64,000 bases of DNA, from contig NZ_CP042434.1 in NCBI RefSeq assembly GCF_007971385.1, positions 372,001 to 436,000 on the forward strand, given 5' to 3'. A program made the translations under genes and the position numbers. This stretch comes from Arachidicoccus ginsenosidivorans. Its GTDB lineage: Bacteria > Bacteroidota > Bacteroidia > Chitinophagales > Chitinophagaceae. Below the pieces are notes generated by a model. It was not told the origin of the DNA. It saw only the letters and a list, made by a program, of their open reading frames with translations, and made no database searches. Positions 1 to 10,349 of the stretch are shown one piece after another; within the stretch, counting starts at the first letter, position 1; the number at the start of each line of letters is the position of its first letter.

Positions 1-779
1 GCCGTTACCTTATCCCAGGCAGTGAGCAACCCGTCGGGCCTTTTATTTTTGGGCAACCGCATCAGTCGATCCATAGCCACTTCCGTTTCCACATAATGGA
101 CGCCTCCTTTGGGTAAATAATGAATCCATTTTGGGTCTACATTAATACCGCCATCTTCTAGGGCTTGTAAATAGCCTGCTTTTCTTTCCTGTACAATGGA
201 CTGAGTAACAGCACCGCCCACAAAAGCGACTCTTCTACAACCCTGATCCAAAAGATGTCTGGTCGCTTCATAGGCGCCCCTATAATTATCAGAAATAGTC
301 ATATGTGTTTGCAAATCAGCACAAATCCGGTCGTAGAACACAATCGGCATCCCCTTTTCATATAAATCTTTTAAATGGTCTATGTTTTTCGTTTCAGAAG
401 AAATAGAAACCAAGAGGCCGTCCACCCTGAAGGACAAATACTGGATCGCTTTCATTTCCTTTTCTGCAGATTCATCTGTTTGTACAATAGAGACTTGATA
501 TCCCTGGCTATAAAAAGATGATTCCATCCCGTGCACGACCTGAGAACAAAAGGGGTTATTGAACTGAGAAATCACGATACCGATGGATTTATTGCGTTTT
601 TCCCTCAGACTCAGGGCAATAGGATTGGGAATATAATTTAGCTTCTTAGCATAAGCGACTACCCTTTTTTTGGTTTCTTCACTGATCTCATGACTATCAT
701 GCAAAGCCCTGGATACAGTAGAAATACCCAGATTCAAATCCCGGGCCATTTGCTTGATCGTAACAGGTTCAAATTTCAT
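1..779 (-). CDS. LacI-family transcriptional regulator (3' end outside window)
   Basis: Reads open from an ATG at 779 to the window edge, so about 259 N-terminal residues are present and the C-terminus is missing. Residues 6-27 form the LacI helix-turn-helix (VTIKQMARDLNLGISTVSRA), followed by the hinge region and a periplasmic-binding-protein-like effector domain with the usual segment SIGIVISQFNNPFCSQVV. It is divergent from the glucuronate genes that begin at 1102, so it is inferred to control them, with a sugar acid or KDG as the likely effector. Family assignment is firm; the effector and target are inference. Confidence 0.9.
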   Translation of the reverse strand, partial: MKFEPVTIKQMARDLNLGISTVSRALHDSHEISEETKKRVVAYAKKLNYIPNPIALSLREKRNKSIGIVISQFNNPFCSQVVHGMESSFYSQGYQVSIVQTDESAEKEMKAIQYLSFRVDGLLVSISSETKNIDHLKDLYEKGMPIVFYDRICADLQTHMTISDNYRGAYEATRHLLDQGCRRVAFVGGAVTQSIVQERKAGYLQALEDGGINVDPKWIHYLPKGGVHYVETEVAMDRLMRLPKNKRPDGLLTAWDKVT

Positions 780-1101
780 GATATTATTTTTATTACTCCT
801 TAGATTCACCAGATTTATGCCCAAATATAAGCCCCTTCCCTGGTTTTCCGGTAACGGTTGCGTAAATAAATACAAGTGCACCACCTTGTTGTTCTATGAT
901 GTTTTGTAAATTGCTGACCATAATAAAATAACGAATAGTATTTAGTTATTGAGCATCATTTAATTTTCAGACCATTCCAGCGTCTAGAGCGGTGCATTAT
1001 TATATACTATAATATATACTATGTATTCAAAGGATCTTAAATTTAAAATTATTTAAGCCCGCTAAAAGGCAAAGGAATCTCAAAAAGAAAAAAACAGACA
1101 G
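780..1101. promoter_or_regulatory. Divergent control region, LacI-type regulator / uxaC
   Basis: AT-rich gene-free stretch between divergent starts. At about 850-861 there is an imperfect palindrome GTAACGGTTGC (arms GTAAC/GTTGC around G). It resembles the CG-centred operators of LacI-family proteins and is the best operator candidate here. I see no clear TAnnTTTG box. No RNA gene or ORF is visible. The operator call is weak. Confidence 0.35.
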
Positions 1102-2525
1102 ATGAAACCTTTTTTAGACAAAGACTTCTTACTTGAGACAGAAACTGCAAAGAAGCTTTATCATGAGGCAGCGGTGGATATGCCTATTATTGACTACCAC
1201 TGTCACCTTTCTCCTCAGCAAATTGCAGAAGATTACCAATTCAGTGACATTACCGAAGCCTGGCTGGGTGGTGACCACTATAAGTGGAGAGCCATGCGGG
1301 CAAATGGCATTGATGAGTCCTATATGACGGGTAATAAACCAGCGAAAGAAAAATTTCTGCAGTGGGCAAGAACAGTGCCTTATACCATGCGCAATCCATT
1401 ATACCACTGGACGCATCTGGAGCTACAACGTTATTTTGGCATTACCGATCTTTTAAACGAAAATTCGGCAGATGCCATCTATGAAAAAGCTTCCGCCCTG
1501 CTTAGAACCCCGAATACAGCGTAAAGAATCTGCTCAGAAAAATGGGCGTCAAGACTGTTTGTACGACGGATGACCCGACTGATGATCTGAAATGGCACCA
1601 AAAATTAAAAGACGACGGTTTTGAAATCCCGGTTCTACCTGCCTTTCGGCCAGATAAAGCCATGGCGCCAGAAGATCCGGCAGCATTTAATCATTTTGTC
1701 AGCTTATTAGAAAAAGTAACGGACAGCAAGATCAATACCTATCCAGATTATCTTAAGCAGCTTAAAAGCCGCCATGATTTCTTTGCCAGTATGGGTTGTA
1801 GTGTCTCTGATCACGGTCTTGAAGAAATCTATGCAGAGGACTTTACAACCGACGAGATTGAAATCGTTTTCAAGCAGTTACGCGCTGGTCAGACCATTAA
1901 TCTGGATCAAAACCGTAAATTTAAGTCCGCCATGTTACTGCAATTTGCCAAGTGGGATCATGAAAAAGGCTGGGTACAACAATTCCATTTAGGAGCCCTT
2001 CGCAACAACAATACCCGTCTATTACAGCAAATGGGTGCCGACGTTGGATGCGATTCAATTGGAGACTTTAAACAAGCAGTAGCGCTCTCCAAATTTTTAA
2101 GAACCCTGGATGATGCCGACCAATTAACAAAGACCATTATTTATAACCTAAATCCGGCGGACAATGAGATTTTTGCGACCATGGCCGGTAATTTTAATGA
2201 TGGCAAAACTGTCGGTAAAATTCAGTTCGGCGCCGCCTGGTGGTTCCTGGATCAGAAAAACGGCATGATAAGTCAACTCAACGCCCTTTCCAATATGGGA
2301 CTAGTCAGCCGCTTTGTTGGCATGCTGACCGACTCCAGAAGTTTTCTTTCTTACCCCAGACATGAGTATTTTAGAAGAATTCTTTGTAATTTGTTCGGCA
2401 CAGAAGTTGAAAACGGCGAATTACCAGCTGAACAGTTAAACTGGATTAGCCAGATCATCAAAGATATCTGTTTTAATAATGCAGCCAATTATTTTGGCTG
2501 GTCTCATCTCATTGAAAATAAATAA
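1102..2525 (+). CDS. uxaC: Glucuronate isomerase (uronate isomerase), one apparent frameshift
   Basis: UxaC interconverts D-glucuronate and D-fructuronate (or galacturonate and tagaturonate), the first cytoplasmic step of hexuronate breakdown. The N-terminal part carries the amidohydrolase-like metal motif IIDYHCHLSP. The second part begins CTTDDPTDDL and ends at FGWSHLIENK, a typical UxaC terminus. The frame breaks at the C-run 1508-1511. One extra C gives TPEYSVKNLLRKMGVKTV, which restores a protein of about 474 residues, the normal family length. Start chosen at the ATG at 1102, after a purine-rich stretch. First gene of the cluster. The lost base is probably a sequencing error rather than inactivation. 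Confidence 0.93.
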
Positions 2526-2562
2526 ATTAAACACACACCATCATTAAAACGCCCCATTATTG

Positions 2563-3588
2563 ATGCAGCAGATTCTTTGTTTTGGAGAACTTTTACTCAG
2601 GCTTTCCCCTGAAACCGGCTGGCCCGGTCAGGGGAACATGTCTTCTTACGTGGGTGGTGCAGAGCTCAATGTTGCCATGGCACTTGCCGGGTGGCAATTA
2701 CCAGCAGCGGTCGGCACTGCCCTTCCTCAAAATCCAGTCAGTGATTTAGTCAGAAATTATCTTAAATCTGCCCAGGTAAGTACCGATTATATCCTCACAA
2801 AAGAAGGAAGAATCGGCACTTATTATCTGACTCCAGGAGCAGATCTTAAAAGTGCGGGGGTCGTCTATGACAGAGCTTATTCATCTTTTGCCCTTTTGCA
2901 GTCAAAGGATATTGATTTTGACAGTTATCTAAATAACACTCGACATCTACATTTAACGGCTATTTCACCAGCCGTCTCCAGTTCAGCGGCCGCACTCTGC
3001 CTGGAGCTGGTAAAAGCAGCTGCTCATCGACAAATTCCTGTTTCACTGGACCTGAACTACCGGTCCAAGTTATGGCAATACGGCAAATCACCTATTGACA
3101 TCATGCCAGAAATTGCCCAATATGCAGATTTTATCATGGGCAACATCTGGGCCGCCGGCCAGATGCTGGGCATTCGTCCAGCCCCCAAAGCTGATCAAAC
3201 CATGGATCCTGAGCCTCTGGCAGCCTTCGCCAAAGACAGCGCCGAGCGCGTAATCAAGGCCTTCCCCAATTGTAAAAAGGTGGGATATACTTTCCGCTTC
3301 AATGCACCTGAGAACGAGGCAGCTGTGCGTTATTTTGGCGCGCTTTATCAGGAGGGTACACTTTTTTGTTCCCCGCAAAAGGATTATAGCGGCATTACTG
3401 ATCGGGCCGGTTCCGGGGACTGTTTTATGGCTGGCTTATTATACGGCCAGTACGCCGGGCTGACCGGCCAGGACAAGGTAGATTTTGCAACGGCTGCCGC
3501 CACTGGAAAATTTTATGAAAATGGCGACCATACCAAACAAAGTCTGCAAATGGTGGAAAAAAGAATGCAGTCCTTAAAAAGCAGTTAG
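2563..3588 (+). CDS. kdgK: 2-dehydro-3-deoxygluconokinase (KDG kinase), PfkB family
   Basis: Phosphorylates 2-keto-3-deoxygluconate to KDPG with ATP. About 341 residues with the PfkB fold. The N-terminal CFGELLLRLSP and the glycine-rich segment SYVGGAELNVAMALAGW are substrate-side motifs. The C-terminal ATP/catalytic motif DRAGSGDCFMAG (around residues 281-292) contains the catalytic Asp. The ATG at 2563 directly follows a TTG, and the ATG is the more likely start. It lies 37 bp after uxaC and just before kdgA, so it is almost certainly cotranscribed with them. KdgK and KdgA together form the lower Entner-Doudoroff step of this pathway. Confidence 0.9.
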   Translation: MQQILCFGELLLRLSPETGWPGQGNMSSYVGGAELNVAMALAGWQLPAAVGTALPQNPVSDLVRNYLKSAQVSTDYILTKEGRIGTYYLTPGADLKSAGVVYDRAYSSFALLQSKDIDFDSYLNNTRHLHLTAISPAVSSSAAALCLELVKAAAHRQIPVSLDLNYRSKLWQYGKSPIDIMPEIAQYADFIMGNIWAAGQMLGIRPAPKADQTMDPEPLAAFAKDSAERVIKAFPNCKKVGYTFRFNAPENEAAVRYFGALYQEGTLFCSPQKDYSGITDRAGSGDCFMAGLLYGQYAGLTGQDKVDFATAAATGKFYENGDHTKQSLQMVEKRMQSLKSS

Positions 3589-3636
3589 CTTATACATTGA
3601 ATTTAATTATTATAAAAATAGAACGAACTTAAAATT

Positions 3637-4395
3637 ATGTCTACTATTTCTAACAATGCAAAAGCAGTTTTTGAAAAAATCAGCCAGCAAGCAATGCTGC
3701 CCCTGTATTTTCATAAGCGCCGGGAAGTTTCCTTATCTGCCTTGCAGGCGCTTTATGCTGCAGGTATCCGGGTAGTGGAATATACCAACCGCGGCCAGGA
3801 AGCACTTGAAAATTTCAAAGCAATGCTGGCGCTCAGAAATGCCTCTATGCCGGATATGCTGCTGGGCATTGGCACAATTAAAAATGAGCACCAGGCAAAG
3901 GATTATCACGAGGCAGGTGCAGACTTTTTAATTTCCCCTTGTTTTTACCAACCAATCAGTGATTATGTCCAAAAGCATAACCTAACCTGGATTCCTGGTT
4001 GTATGTCCGCTTCAGAAATCAATCTGGCAGCGCAAAACGGGGTTGGATTTGTCAAATTATTCCCTGGAAATTTGCTGGGACCTGGCTATGTTTCCGCCAT
4101 TAAGCCCTTATTTCCAGATTTGCTCTTTATGCCCACCGGCGGCGTATCACTGGAACAGGAAAATATTCAGGGCTGGTTTAAGGCAGGTGTTACTGCGGTT
4201 GGAATGGGCAGTAAGCTGATCACCAACGATGTATTAGAAAATGAAGATTATGCAACTTTAACCAATACAACTAAAAAATTCTGGCACTCACCCAAACGAT
4301 TAAAAACAATTTATAATGACAAGTCAAGTACAGAAGCAAGTGGGCAAGTACCGGTGGACAATATGTGCACTACTGTTTGCAGCTACCACAATTAA
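3637..4395 (+). CDS. kdgA: 2-dehydro-3-deoxyphosphogluconate aldolase (KDPG aldolase)
   Basis: Class I aldolase that splits KDPG into pyruvate and glyceraldehyde-3-phosphate. Family features are VVEYTNRGQEAL, the segment LGIGTIKNEHQAKDYHEAGADFLISP, and GFVKLFPG, whose Lys is the Schiff-base residue. As read it has 252 residues, with a tail of about 29 that overlaps the transporter start. Adding one A to the run at 4302-4306 would end the protein at LKNNL with a TAA at 4314-4316 that overlaps the transporter ATG (TAATG). That gives the usual length of about 225 residues. The extended tail is therefore probably an artefact of a lost base, and the two genes are likely translationally coupled. 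Confidence 0.9.
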   Translation: MSTISNNAKAVFEKISQQAMLPLYFHKRREVSLSALQALYAAGIRVVEYTNRGQEALENFKAMLALRNASMPDMLLGIGTIKNEHQAKDYHEAGADFLISPCFYQPISDYVQKHNLTWIPGCMSASEINLAAQNGVGFVKLFPGNLLGPGYVSAIKPLFPDLLFMPTGGVSLEQENIQGWFKAGVTAVGMGSKLITNDVLENEDYATLTNTTKKFWHSPKRLKTIYNDKSSTEASGQVPVDNMCTTVCSYHN

Positions 4396-5693
4396 CTACT
4401 TAGATAGACAGGTTCTTAGTCTATTACAACCGACCTTATCCAAAGAATACCATTGGACCAATACTGATTATGCCAATATTACGGCCATCTTTCAGTTTGT
4501 TTATGCCTTTGCCTTACTATTTGCCGGCAGAATTATCGACAGAATAGGCACTAAAAAAGGATATAGCTGGGCGCTGATTATCTGGTCGCTTGGCGCCATG
4601 CTGCATGCGCTGGCCATACCTATGGGTGAAGCCCTGGTTAGTTTCTTTGGTTTTGTAGGACTGACACTTTTCCCTATCTCTGTATTTGGTTTCTTAGTTT
4701 CCCGCTCTGTACTTGCCATTGGCGAGGCAGGTAACTTTCCGGCAGCCATAAAGGCAACGGCCGAATATTTCCCTAAAAAAGACCGCGCTTATGCAACCGG
4801 AATCTTTAATTCAGGGGCCAATATCGGTGCCGTACTGGCACCCTTGACAGTGCCCTGGATTGAGACGCATTGGGGTTGGCAGGCAGCCTTTATTTCTATT
4901 GGCGCCATGGGCTTTCTCTGGCTGATATTCTGGTGGGTCTATTATGACAAGCCTGAAAAACAAAAAAGATTGTCTCAGGCCGAACTGGCATATATCAACA
5001 GTGATGACGCTGAAAAAGGTGTGGAGAAAATTAAAGAAAATGCCGGCCATAAAGTCAAATGGACCACGCTTTTGGGTTACAAGCAGACTTGGGCATTTGC
5101 CATTGGCAAATTTATGACGGATGGCGTCTGGTGGTTTTTCCTATTTTGGCTACCAGCCTATCTGGACGCTCAGTACGGCATCAATGGCGAAGCCATTATG
5201 CTGCCACTGGCCGTACTGTATACGATGACCATGTTTGGCAGCATTGGCGGCGGTTATTTCCCAAAATATTTTATTAATAAGGGGTATTCACCTTATGATG
5301 GTCGTATGCGGGCTATGTTTATTATTGCATTATTTCCTTTATTGGTACTGCTGGCGCAACCCTTGGGACATTACGGATTTTGGATTCCAGTATTTTTATC
5401 GGTATCGGCGCCTCTGCCCATCAGGCCTGGTCTGCGAATATCTTTACCACCGTATCGGATATGTTCCCTAAAAAGCAGTAGGTACAGTAACTGGTATTGG
5501 TGGTCTTGCTGGCGGCCTGGGCGGCGTTGTGATCAGTAAGATTGGCGGCTGGATTTTTGATGCCTACGACAAGGCAGGTCACCTTTCAACTGGCTATACA
5601 ATCATGTTTGCGATTTGCTCGGTAGCTTATCTGATCGCATGGCTTTGCATGAAAGCCCTGGTTCCACGTTATAAATTGATTACGGATCTTTAA
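4316..5693 (+). CDS. MFS hexuronate transporter (ExuT-like), two apparent frameshifts
   Basis: Inner-membrane permease of the anion:cation symporter branch of the MFS (ExuT/GudP type), expected to import glucuronate or galacturonate with protons. About 460 residues after repair. The N-terminal segment TTINYLDRQVLSLL matches family members, and many hydrophobic helices follow. Two breaks are seen. One is in the T-run 5393-5397; an extra T gives FFIGIGASAHQAWSANIFT. The other is near 5475; an extra G gives PKKAVGTVTGIGGLAGGLGG. The reading frame then continues to a TAA at 5691. It sits between kdgA and the secreted hydrolase and supplies substrate for the cluster. Confidence 0.88.
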
Positions 5694-5710
5694 ATATAAA
5701 AATATAAATT

Positions 5711-5760
5711 GTCCCGGGCGGTTTTTAAGTAATTATATATAGCCCGGGACGCTTTTCTTA
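5711..5760 (+). terminator. Hairpin after the hexuronate transporter
   Basis: GTCCCGGGC (5711-5719) pairs with GCCCGGGAC (5742-5750) across an AT-rich loop and is followed by GCTTTTCTTATT. It could be a weak or partial terminator inside the cluster, or an mRNA-stabilising stem. Confidence 0.5.
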
Positions 5761-5774
5761 TTAATGACAAAATC

Positions 5775-6751
5775 ATGAAAAGACCTAAGATTCCCTTTTT
5801 TGTCTCTCGGCAGCCATGGGGCTGGCCATGACATTAGGGAGCAGTCTAATGCGCTCCAATGGACCAAAAGCACAACAAGTGATTACGCTTTATACCAATA
5901 GTATACCTGGCAGTAAAACCGCTACAGATTATAAGGAAGTCGCCACCACCGGCAAGGACGGTGTAATCCGTGTGAGTAAGGTCACTACGCCTACGCTAAC
6001 GGTATTTAAACCGACTTCTGGCATCAATGCCCATGCGGCTGTCATCATCTGCCCTGGTGGCGGATATGGCATACTGGCTTTTAATAAGGAAGGCACAGCC
6101 ATCGCAAAGCGGATGGCTAGCTGGGGACTGACGGCATTCGTTTTAAAATACCGTCTGCCTGCTGATCAGATAATGGAGGATAAGTCTGTTGGCCCTTTGA
6201 TGGATGCGGAGCGGGCTATTGCCCTCATCAGAAGTGAAGCGGGTAAATGGGATGTATCGCCTGACAAAATCGGCATTATGGGCTTTTCTGCAGGTGGCCA
6301 TCTGGCCGCTAGTCTTTCAACGCTTTATAACAAAGACGTGCTAGGTAATGCCCGCCCTTTACATACCAGCCTTAGACCAGACTTTTCCATACTGGGTTAT
6401 CCGGTGATTTCTATGCAAAAAGAAATCACGCACATGGGGTCCAGAAAGGCCTTACTTGGCAATACCCCCAATCAGGCACTCGTCGACCAGTTTTCTTGTG
6501 AATTACAGGTTACTGACAGCACACCCAGGACTTTTATTGTACTGGCAGATGATGACAATGGCGTCCCACCCGCCAATAGTCTGCGTTATGTTGAAGCCTT
6601 ACAGACACATCACGTACCCGTGGAGCTACACATATATCAAAACGGCGGACATGGGTTTGGCGGCCATAATAAGCAGTCTCCCGATGACTGGATGAAGCGA
6701 CTCAAACATTGGCTGGAACACAATAAACTGATCGCTAAAGCAACTAAATAA
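5775..6751 (+). CDS. Secreted alpha/beta hydrolase (acetyl-xylan esterase/BD-FAE-like), apparent frameshift
   Basis: Alpha/beta-hydrolase fold carbohydrate-esterase-like protein. Motifs are the oxyanion segment VIICPGGGYGILAF, the nucleophile elbow GFSAGGHLAA (Ser), Asp in the VLADDDNGVP region and the late His in YQNGGHGFGG. The frame breaks at the T-run 5796-5801. With one extra T, the ATG at 5775 reads MKRPKIPFFCLSAAMGLAMT, a plausible signal peptide, so the mature enzyme is probably periplasmic or surface exposed. Its position in the glucuronate cluster suggests it removes acyl or methyl esters from glucuronoxylan-type polymers. That substrate is inferred from context. Confidence 0.82.
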
Positions 6752-6880
6752 ATCATTAAAAAGCAGTCGTTGCATTGAATTGGAAGTACCTGTCCCCCAC
6801 TTCTTTAAACGATGGCAACCTGCCTTCAAACAAAACTATTATTAAATCCAAACAACTATTCAAACAAATTAAGTATTATT

Positions 6881-7690
6881 ATGAATGCATTTTCATTAAA
6901 AGATAAGGTGGTTGTCGTTACTGGCGGCACCGGTATTCTTGGCGGCTCTTTTGTATTGGCAATTGCCAAGGCGGGAGCCCGTGTGGTGATCATTGGACGC
7001 AATCAGGAGCGTCTGGAACAGAAAAAAAATGAGGTGCTGGCCCTGGGCGGCCAGGCACTGGCCTTGCAGGCAGACGTGATGGAAGAAGCCCAGCTAATCA
7101 ATGCCCGCGACCAGATCCTGGCCACATATGGCACGATTGACGGGCTGGTCAATGCCGCTGGCGGTAATGTCCCTGAAGCGCTTTTAACTCCAGATCAGGA
7201 CATATTTGATCTGAATATAGCAGCGACAAAAAAAGCCATGGATCTAAATTTATGGGGCAGTGTCGTTCCTACCCATATCCTGGGCGCTTCCATGCTGGAA
7301 AAAGGCGGCAGCATTGTCAATATATCCTCCGTTAGTTCCAAAAAAGTCCTGACGCGTGTGCTGGGCTATAGTATGGGCAAAGCGGCCATAGATCAGTATA
7401 CTGAATGGCTGGGCGTAGAAGCTGCCACCAGGCATGCTGGCAAAATCAGGGTCAATTCCATCACTCCAGGTTTTTTTCTAACAGAACAAAACCGCAGAAT
7501 GTTGACCAATGAGGACGGCTCCCTGACGGAGCGTGGTGAGAAAATCATCCGGGCCACCCCATATGGTCGTTTTGGTAAACCTGAAGAGTTAAATGGTGCT
7601 TTAATTTATCTGCTCAGCGATGCTTCTAAATTTGTAACCGGCATTACCGTTACTGTAGATGGTGGTTACACCGTCTATGGCGGGATCTAA
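6881..7690 (+). CDS. SDR-type D-mannonate oxidoreductase (fructuronate reductase)
   Basis: Short-chain dehydrogenase/reductase of about 269 residues. Cofactor motif VVTGGTGILGGSF, the NNAG-equivalent LVNAAGGNVPEAL, and catalytic Ser (NISSVSS), Tyr and Lys (YSMGKAA) are all present, with the C-terminal VTVDGGYTVYGGI. It matches the SDR enzymes that replace the long-chain UxuB in many Bacteroidota and in Bacillus (YjmF), reducing fructuronate to mannonate. The gene lies immediately before uxuA, which consumes mannonate. Start set at the ATG at 6881; the ATG at 6812 would add 23 residues that do not look like family sequence. Confidence 0.85.
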   Translation: MNAFSLKDKVVVVTGGTGILGGSFVLAIAKAGARVVIIGRNQERLEQKKNEVLALGGQALALQADVMEEAQLINARDQILATYGTIDGLVNAAGGNVPEALLTPDQDIFDLNIAATKKAMDLNLWGSVVPTHILGASMLEKGGSIVNISSVSSKKVLTRVLGYSMGKAAIDQYTEWLGVEAATRHAGKIRVNSITPGFFLTEQNRRMLTNEDGSLTERGEKIIRATPYGRFGKPEELNGALIYLLSDASKFVTGITVTVDGGYTVYGGI

Positions 7691-7816
7691 TAAGGCCAAT
7701 AAGGGACAGTCCTTTAAATAGGGCAACCCTGCATTGACCACACTTCCTGCCTGATTAGTAGGATTTTATGGGTTCAAGTTTGACTATTTTATTATTACTA
7801 TTTATTTAAAGCCATT

Positions 7817-8989
7817 ATGTTACAAAAAACAATGCGTTGGTACGGCCCTCAGGATGGGGTAAGCTTACAAGACATCGCTCAGGCCGGTTGCACCGGCGTC
7901 GTAACAGCACTTCATCATATTCCCGTAGGGGAAATCTGGACGGATCAGGAAATTAAAAAACGCAAACACGAGGTAGAAGCTGCCGGTATGGTCTGGCAAG
8001 TGGTGGAGTCTTTACCTGTTCATGAAGATATAAAGAGAAGAAACGGCAATTTTCAAAGGTGGATCGATAATTATAAAATCAGCCTCCAAAATCTGGGCGA
8101 AAACGGCATCCAGGTGGTGACTTATAATTTTATGCCGGTACTGGACTGGCTTAGAACAGACCTGCATTATCCAACAAAAACGGGAACCGCCCTACGATTT
8201 GAGTGGGATGCGTTCCGCGCTTTTGACCTTTTTATTCTTAAAAGGCCAGGTGTAGAAAAAGACTATACGACCGAGCAGACAGAAGCAGCTAAGGCTTATT
8301 TTGAAAAGCTCTCTGAAGAAAACAAAGCCCGGCTGGCCAGCAGCTGCATGCAAGGACTACCCGGCAGCAAAGAGGCCTTTTCCAGAGAAAACATCCTTGC
8401 TTTACTCAAAGAATTTGAAGGGATCGATGAAAAGACCTTACAATCCCATTTATTCCAGTTCTTAAATGAGATCAGCCCCGCTCTTGAAAAAAGCGGGGTA
8501 AAAATGGCTATCCACCCAGATGACCCTCCATTTCCTGTACTGGGACTGCCTCGTATTATGAGTCATGCGGACCATATCAGGGCGCTGCTGGAAAATACGA
8601 CTTCTCAACATGTAGGACTTTGTTTTTGCACCGGTTCATTTGGTGCCCGCAAAGAGAATGATCTACCTAAAATGTTCAAAGAATTTGGCTCCAGAATTTA
8701 TTTTCTGCATTTAAGAAGCACAGCCAGAGACCAGGGCGGCAATTTCTTTGAGGCCGACCATCTGGCGGGAGACGCCAATCTTTATACCATCATAAAGCTG
8801 GCCACAGAGCTGCAGCATGTCGAAAATCGATCTATCCCCATGCGGCCTGACCATGGTCATCAATTGCAAATTGATGCAGCCATTGACAGTTTTCCGGGCT
8901 ATTCATTTGTCGGAAGAATGAAAGGACTGGCTGAGATTTGTGGAATGGAACATGCAGTTTATCAAGAGCGTGCTGAAAAAGGATTATAA
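7817..8989 (+). CDS. uxuA: Mannonate dehydratase
   Basis: Dehydrates D-mannonate to 2-keto-3-deoxygluconate. 390 residues, the usual UxuA length, with the TIM-barrel family sequence. The N-terminus is MRWYGPQDGVSLQDIAQAG. Metal-site residues lie in KMAIHPDDPPFPVLGLPRI, GLCFCTGSFG and MRPDHGHQL. Start at the ATG at 7817. It closes the catabolic cluster and feeds KDG to KdgK. No uxaA/uxaB genes for the galacturonate branch are seen, so the cluster is best read as glucuronate specific. Confidence 0.95.
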   Translation: MLQKTMRWYGPQDGVSLQDIAQAGCTGVVTALHHIPVGEIWTDQEIKKRKHEVEAAGMVWQVVESLPVHEDIKRRNGNFQRWIDNYKISLQNLGENGIQVVTYNFMPVLDWLRTDLHYPTKTGTALRFEWDAFRAFDLFILKRPGVEKDYTTEQTEAAKAYFEKLSEENKARLASSCMQGLPGSKEAFSRENILALLKEFEGIDEKTLQSHLFQFLNEISPALEKSGVKMAIHPDDPPFPVLGLPRIMSHADHIRALLENTTSQHVGLCFCTGSFGARKENDLPKMFKEFGSRIYFLHLRSTARDQGGNFFEADHLAGDANLYTIIKLATELQHVENRSIPMRPDHGHQLQIDAAIDSFPGYSFVGRMKGLAEICGMEHAVYQERAEKGL

Positions 8990-8992
8990 CAT

Positions 8993-9046
8993 GTAGCAAA
9001 GCAAACAAGACATGAAGTCTTGTTTGCTTTGCTACCTTGCTTTTTT
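8993..9046. terminator. Intrinsic terminator after uxuA (19-bp perfect stem)
   Basis: GTAGCAAAGCAAACAAGAC (8993-9011) is perfectly complementary to 9017-9035, with a 5-nt loop, followed by CTTGCTTTTTT. It separates uxuA from the oppositely oriented plug-domain gene and can work in both directions. Confidence 0.85.
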
Positions 9047-9057
9047 AACCTGTGCGC

Positions 9058-10349
9058 CTATCTGGAACTAACCGTTGTGCAGGCGACCAGCTCTGGTGCT
9101 CTATCTGTATAAGACTGATAGTAAACCAATATGGTATACTTATTTTCAGTTTCCCAGTAATTGCCTTCTGTCAGATCAGTTTTAGAAGGCTGGTTCGTGG
9201 ATTCAGCCGTCCCATATAAATAACTATAATAACCCTGCTTTAACAGCAGGGTTTTCTCGTATAGGCCTTTTGCCGGATTATACACCAAACGGCTGTTATC
9301 ATCCTTTCTATACTGGTTAAACTGGCCTAATACATACAGATCCCGGCCACTATAGGGCTGTCCGGTAGCCGTTTTATAACTAAAACGTACGAGTCCATAA
9401 TCTCCCTGATAAGCTACCTGAATATTTTCAGTCGAAGCGATCTGGTAAAACCCGTCATAATCTACATAAGGCATATACTGGGACTCGTTACGACTCGGGT
9501 CGGTTTTTAAGAGGACGTCATAGCCTGCAGGCTTGCCGTCAGAAACGCTAACCCCGGCTACCCGATCACTCTGAAAACGAAAACTTTTAAGATCTGCCCA
9601 CCGAAATTCCTTACCTGCTGCAAAAAGCAAATCTCTTTCACTATTGTATTCATAGGTCGTGCCACGCATAAAGGCCGGTTGCAGCTCATGAACGGCATTG
9701 TCCCAACGGTAATTTTGCAAAACCACCACTTTAATCTGATCCCTGGGTTTTGTAAACGAAGTCTGTTTACACTGATAGAAAGGTTTAATTTTTGCTGATC
9801 GCCTGTGGGCGACTGCCCACTAGGCCGCACGACGCTTGCCGCTACACTCACTTTGGGCGCTACTACCAGCATTCTTCTTTCAAAGGCCAGTTTGGAAGTA
9901 TCTCCATCCAGGTATACTTTTAATAAGTAATTGCCACTCTTTTTGATCTGGGACTCGCTGGTAGGAAGCGTAGCCGCATAATGTACATATCTGGTACGGC
10001 TAATGGAGCTGAACTTGGCGTCCCTTATTCGCATATCAGTAAATCCCTGGATATAATCAAAGGAAGATTGTAAGACTGGCTGCCAGTTTTGATCACAGCG
10101 AATATACGTGTAGCTATAGTTTTTTAAGCGTGCGTCAAAATCATCAAAGCTTAGTGCTAACGCCTCTGTGCTACCTAGGGTCATTTCAGGGTAACTCAGC
10201 TGATTGCCGGCCTTAGAGAAAATAACCCCATGGATATCCGGGTTATCCGCTGAAAGGGACGGATATCCACCGATCTTAACCTGCGCCCTGCCATTTAAAG
10301 CAATAAATAACAGCGTACCGATTAAAAACAGTGGCCTTAGTCGCTGCAT
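9058..10349 (-). CDS. Type IX secretion system plug-domain protein (DUF5103), apparent frameshift
   Basis: The Bacteroidota DUF5103 family includes the Plug protein that closes the SprA outer-membrane translocon of the type IX secretion system. The start MQRLRPLFLIGTLLFIALNG with RAQ is a signal peptide. The N-terminal domain shows VIFSKAGNQLSYPEM and SLSFDDFD-like text (here ALSFDDFDARLKNYSYTYI), both typical. The C-terminal half carries VVVLQNYRWDNA and RDLYVLGQFN. The two halves are split at a short A-run (T 9766-9768 on the plus strand); one more A gives VKQTSFTKPRDQIKVVV. The ATG at 10349 is preferred to the GTG at 10364. No other T9SS genes are in view. Confidence 0.83.

Noticed and set aside
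4302..4395. C-terminal 29-residue extension of KDPG aldolase as a real fusion
   Set aside because: It overlaps the transporter in another frame and disappears with one added A, which creates a TAATG overlap with the next start.
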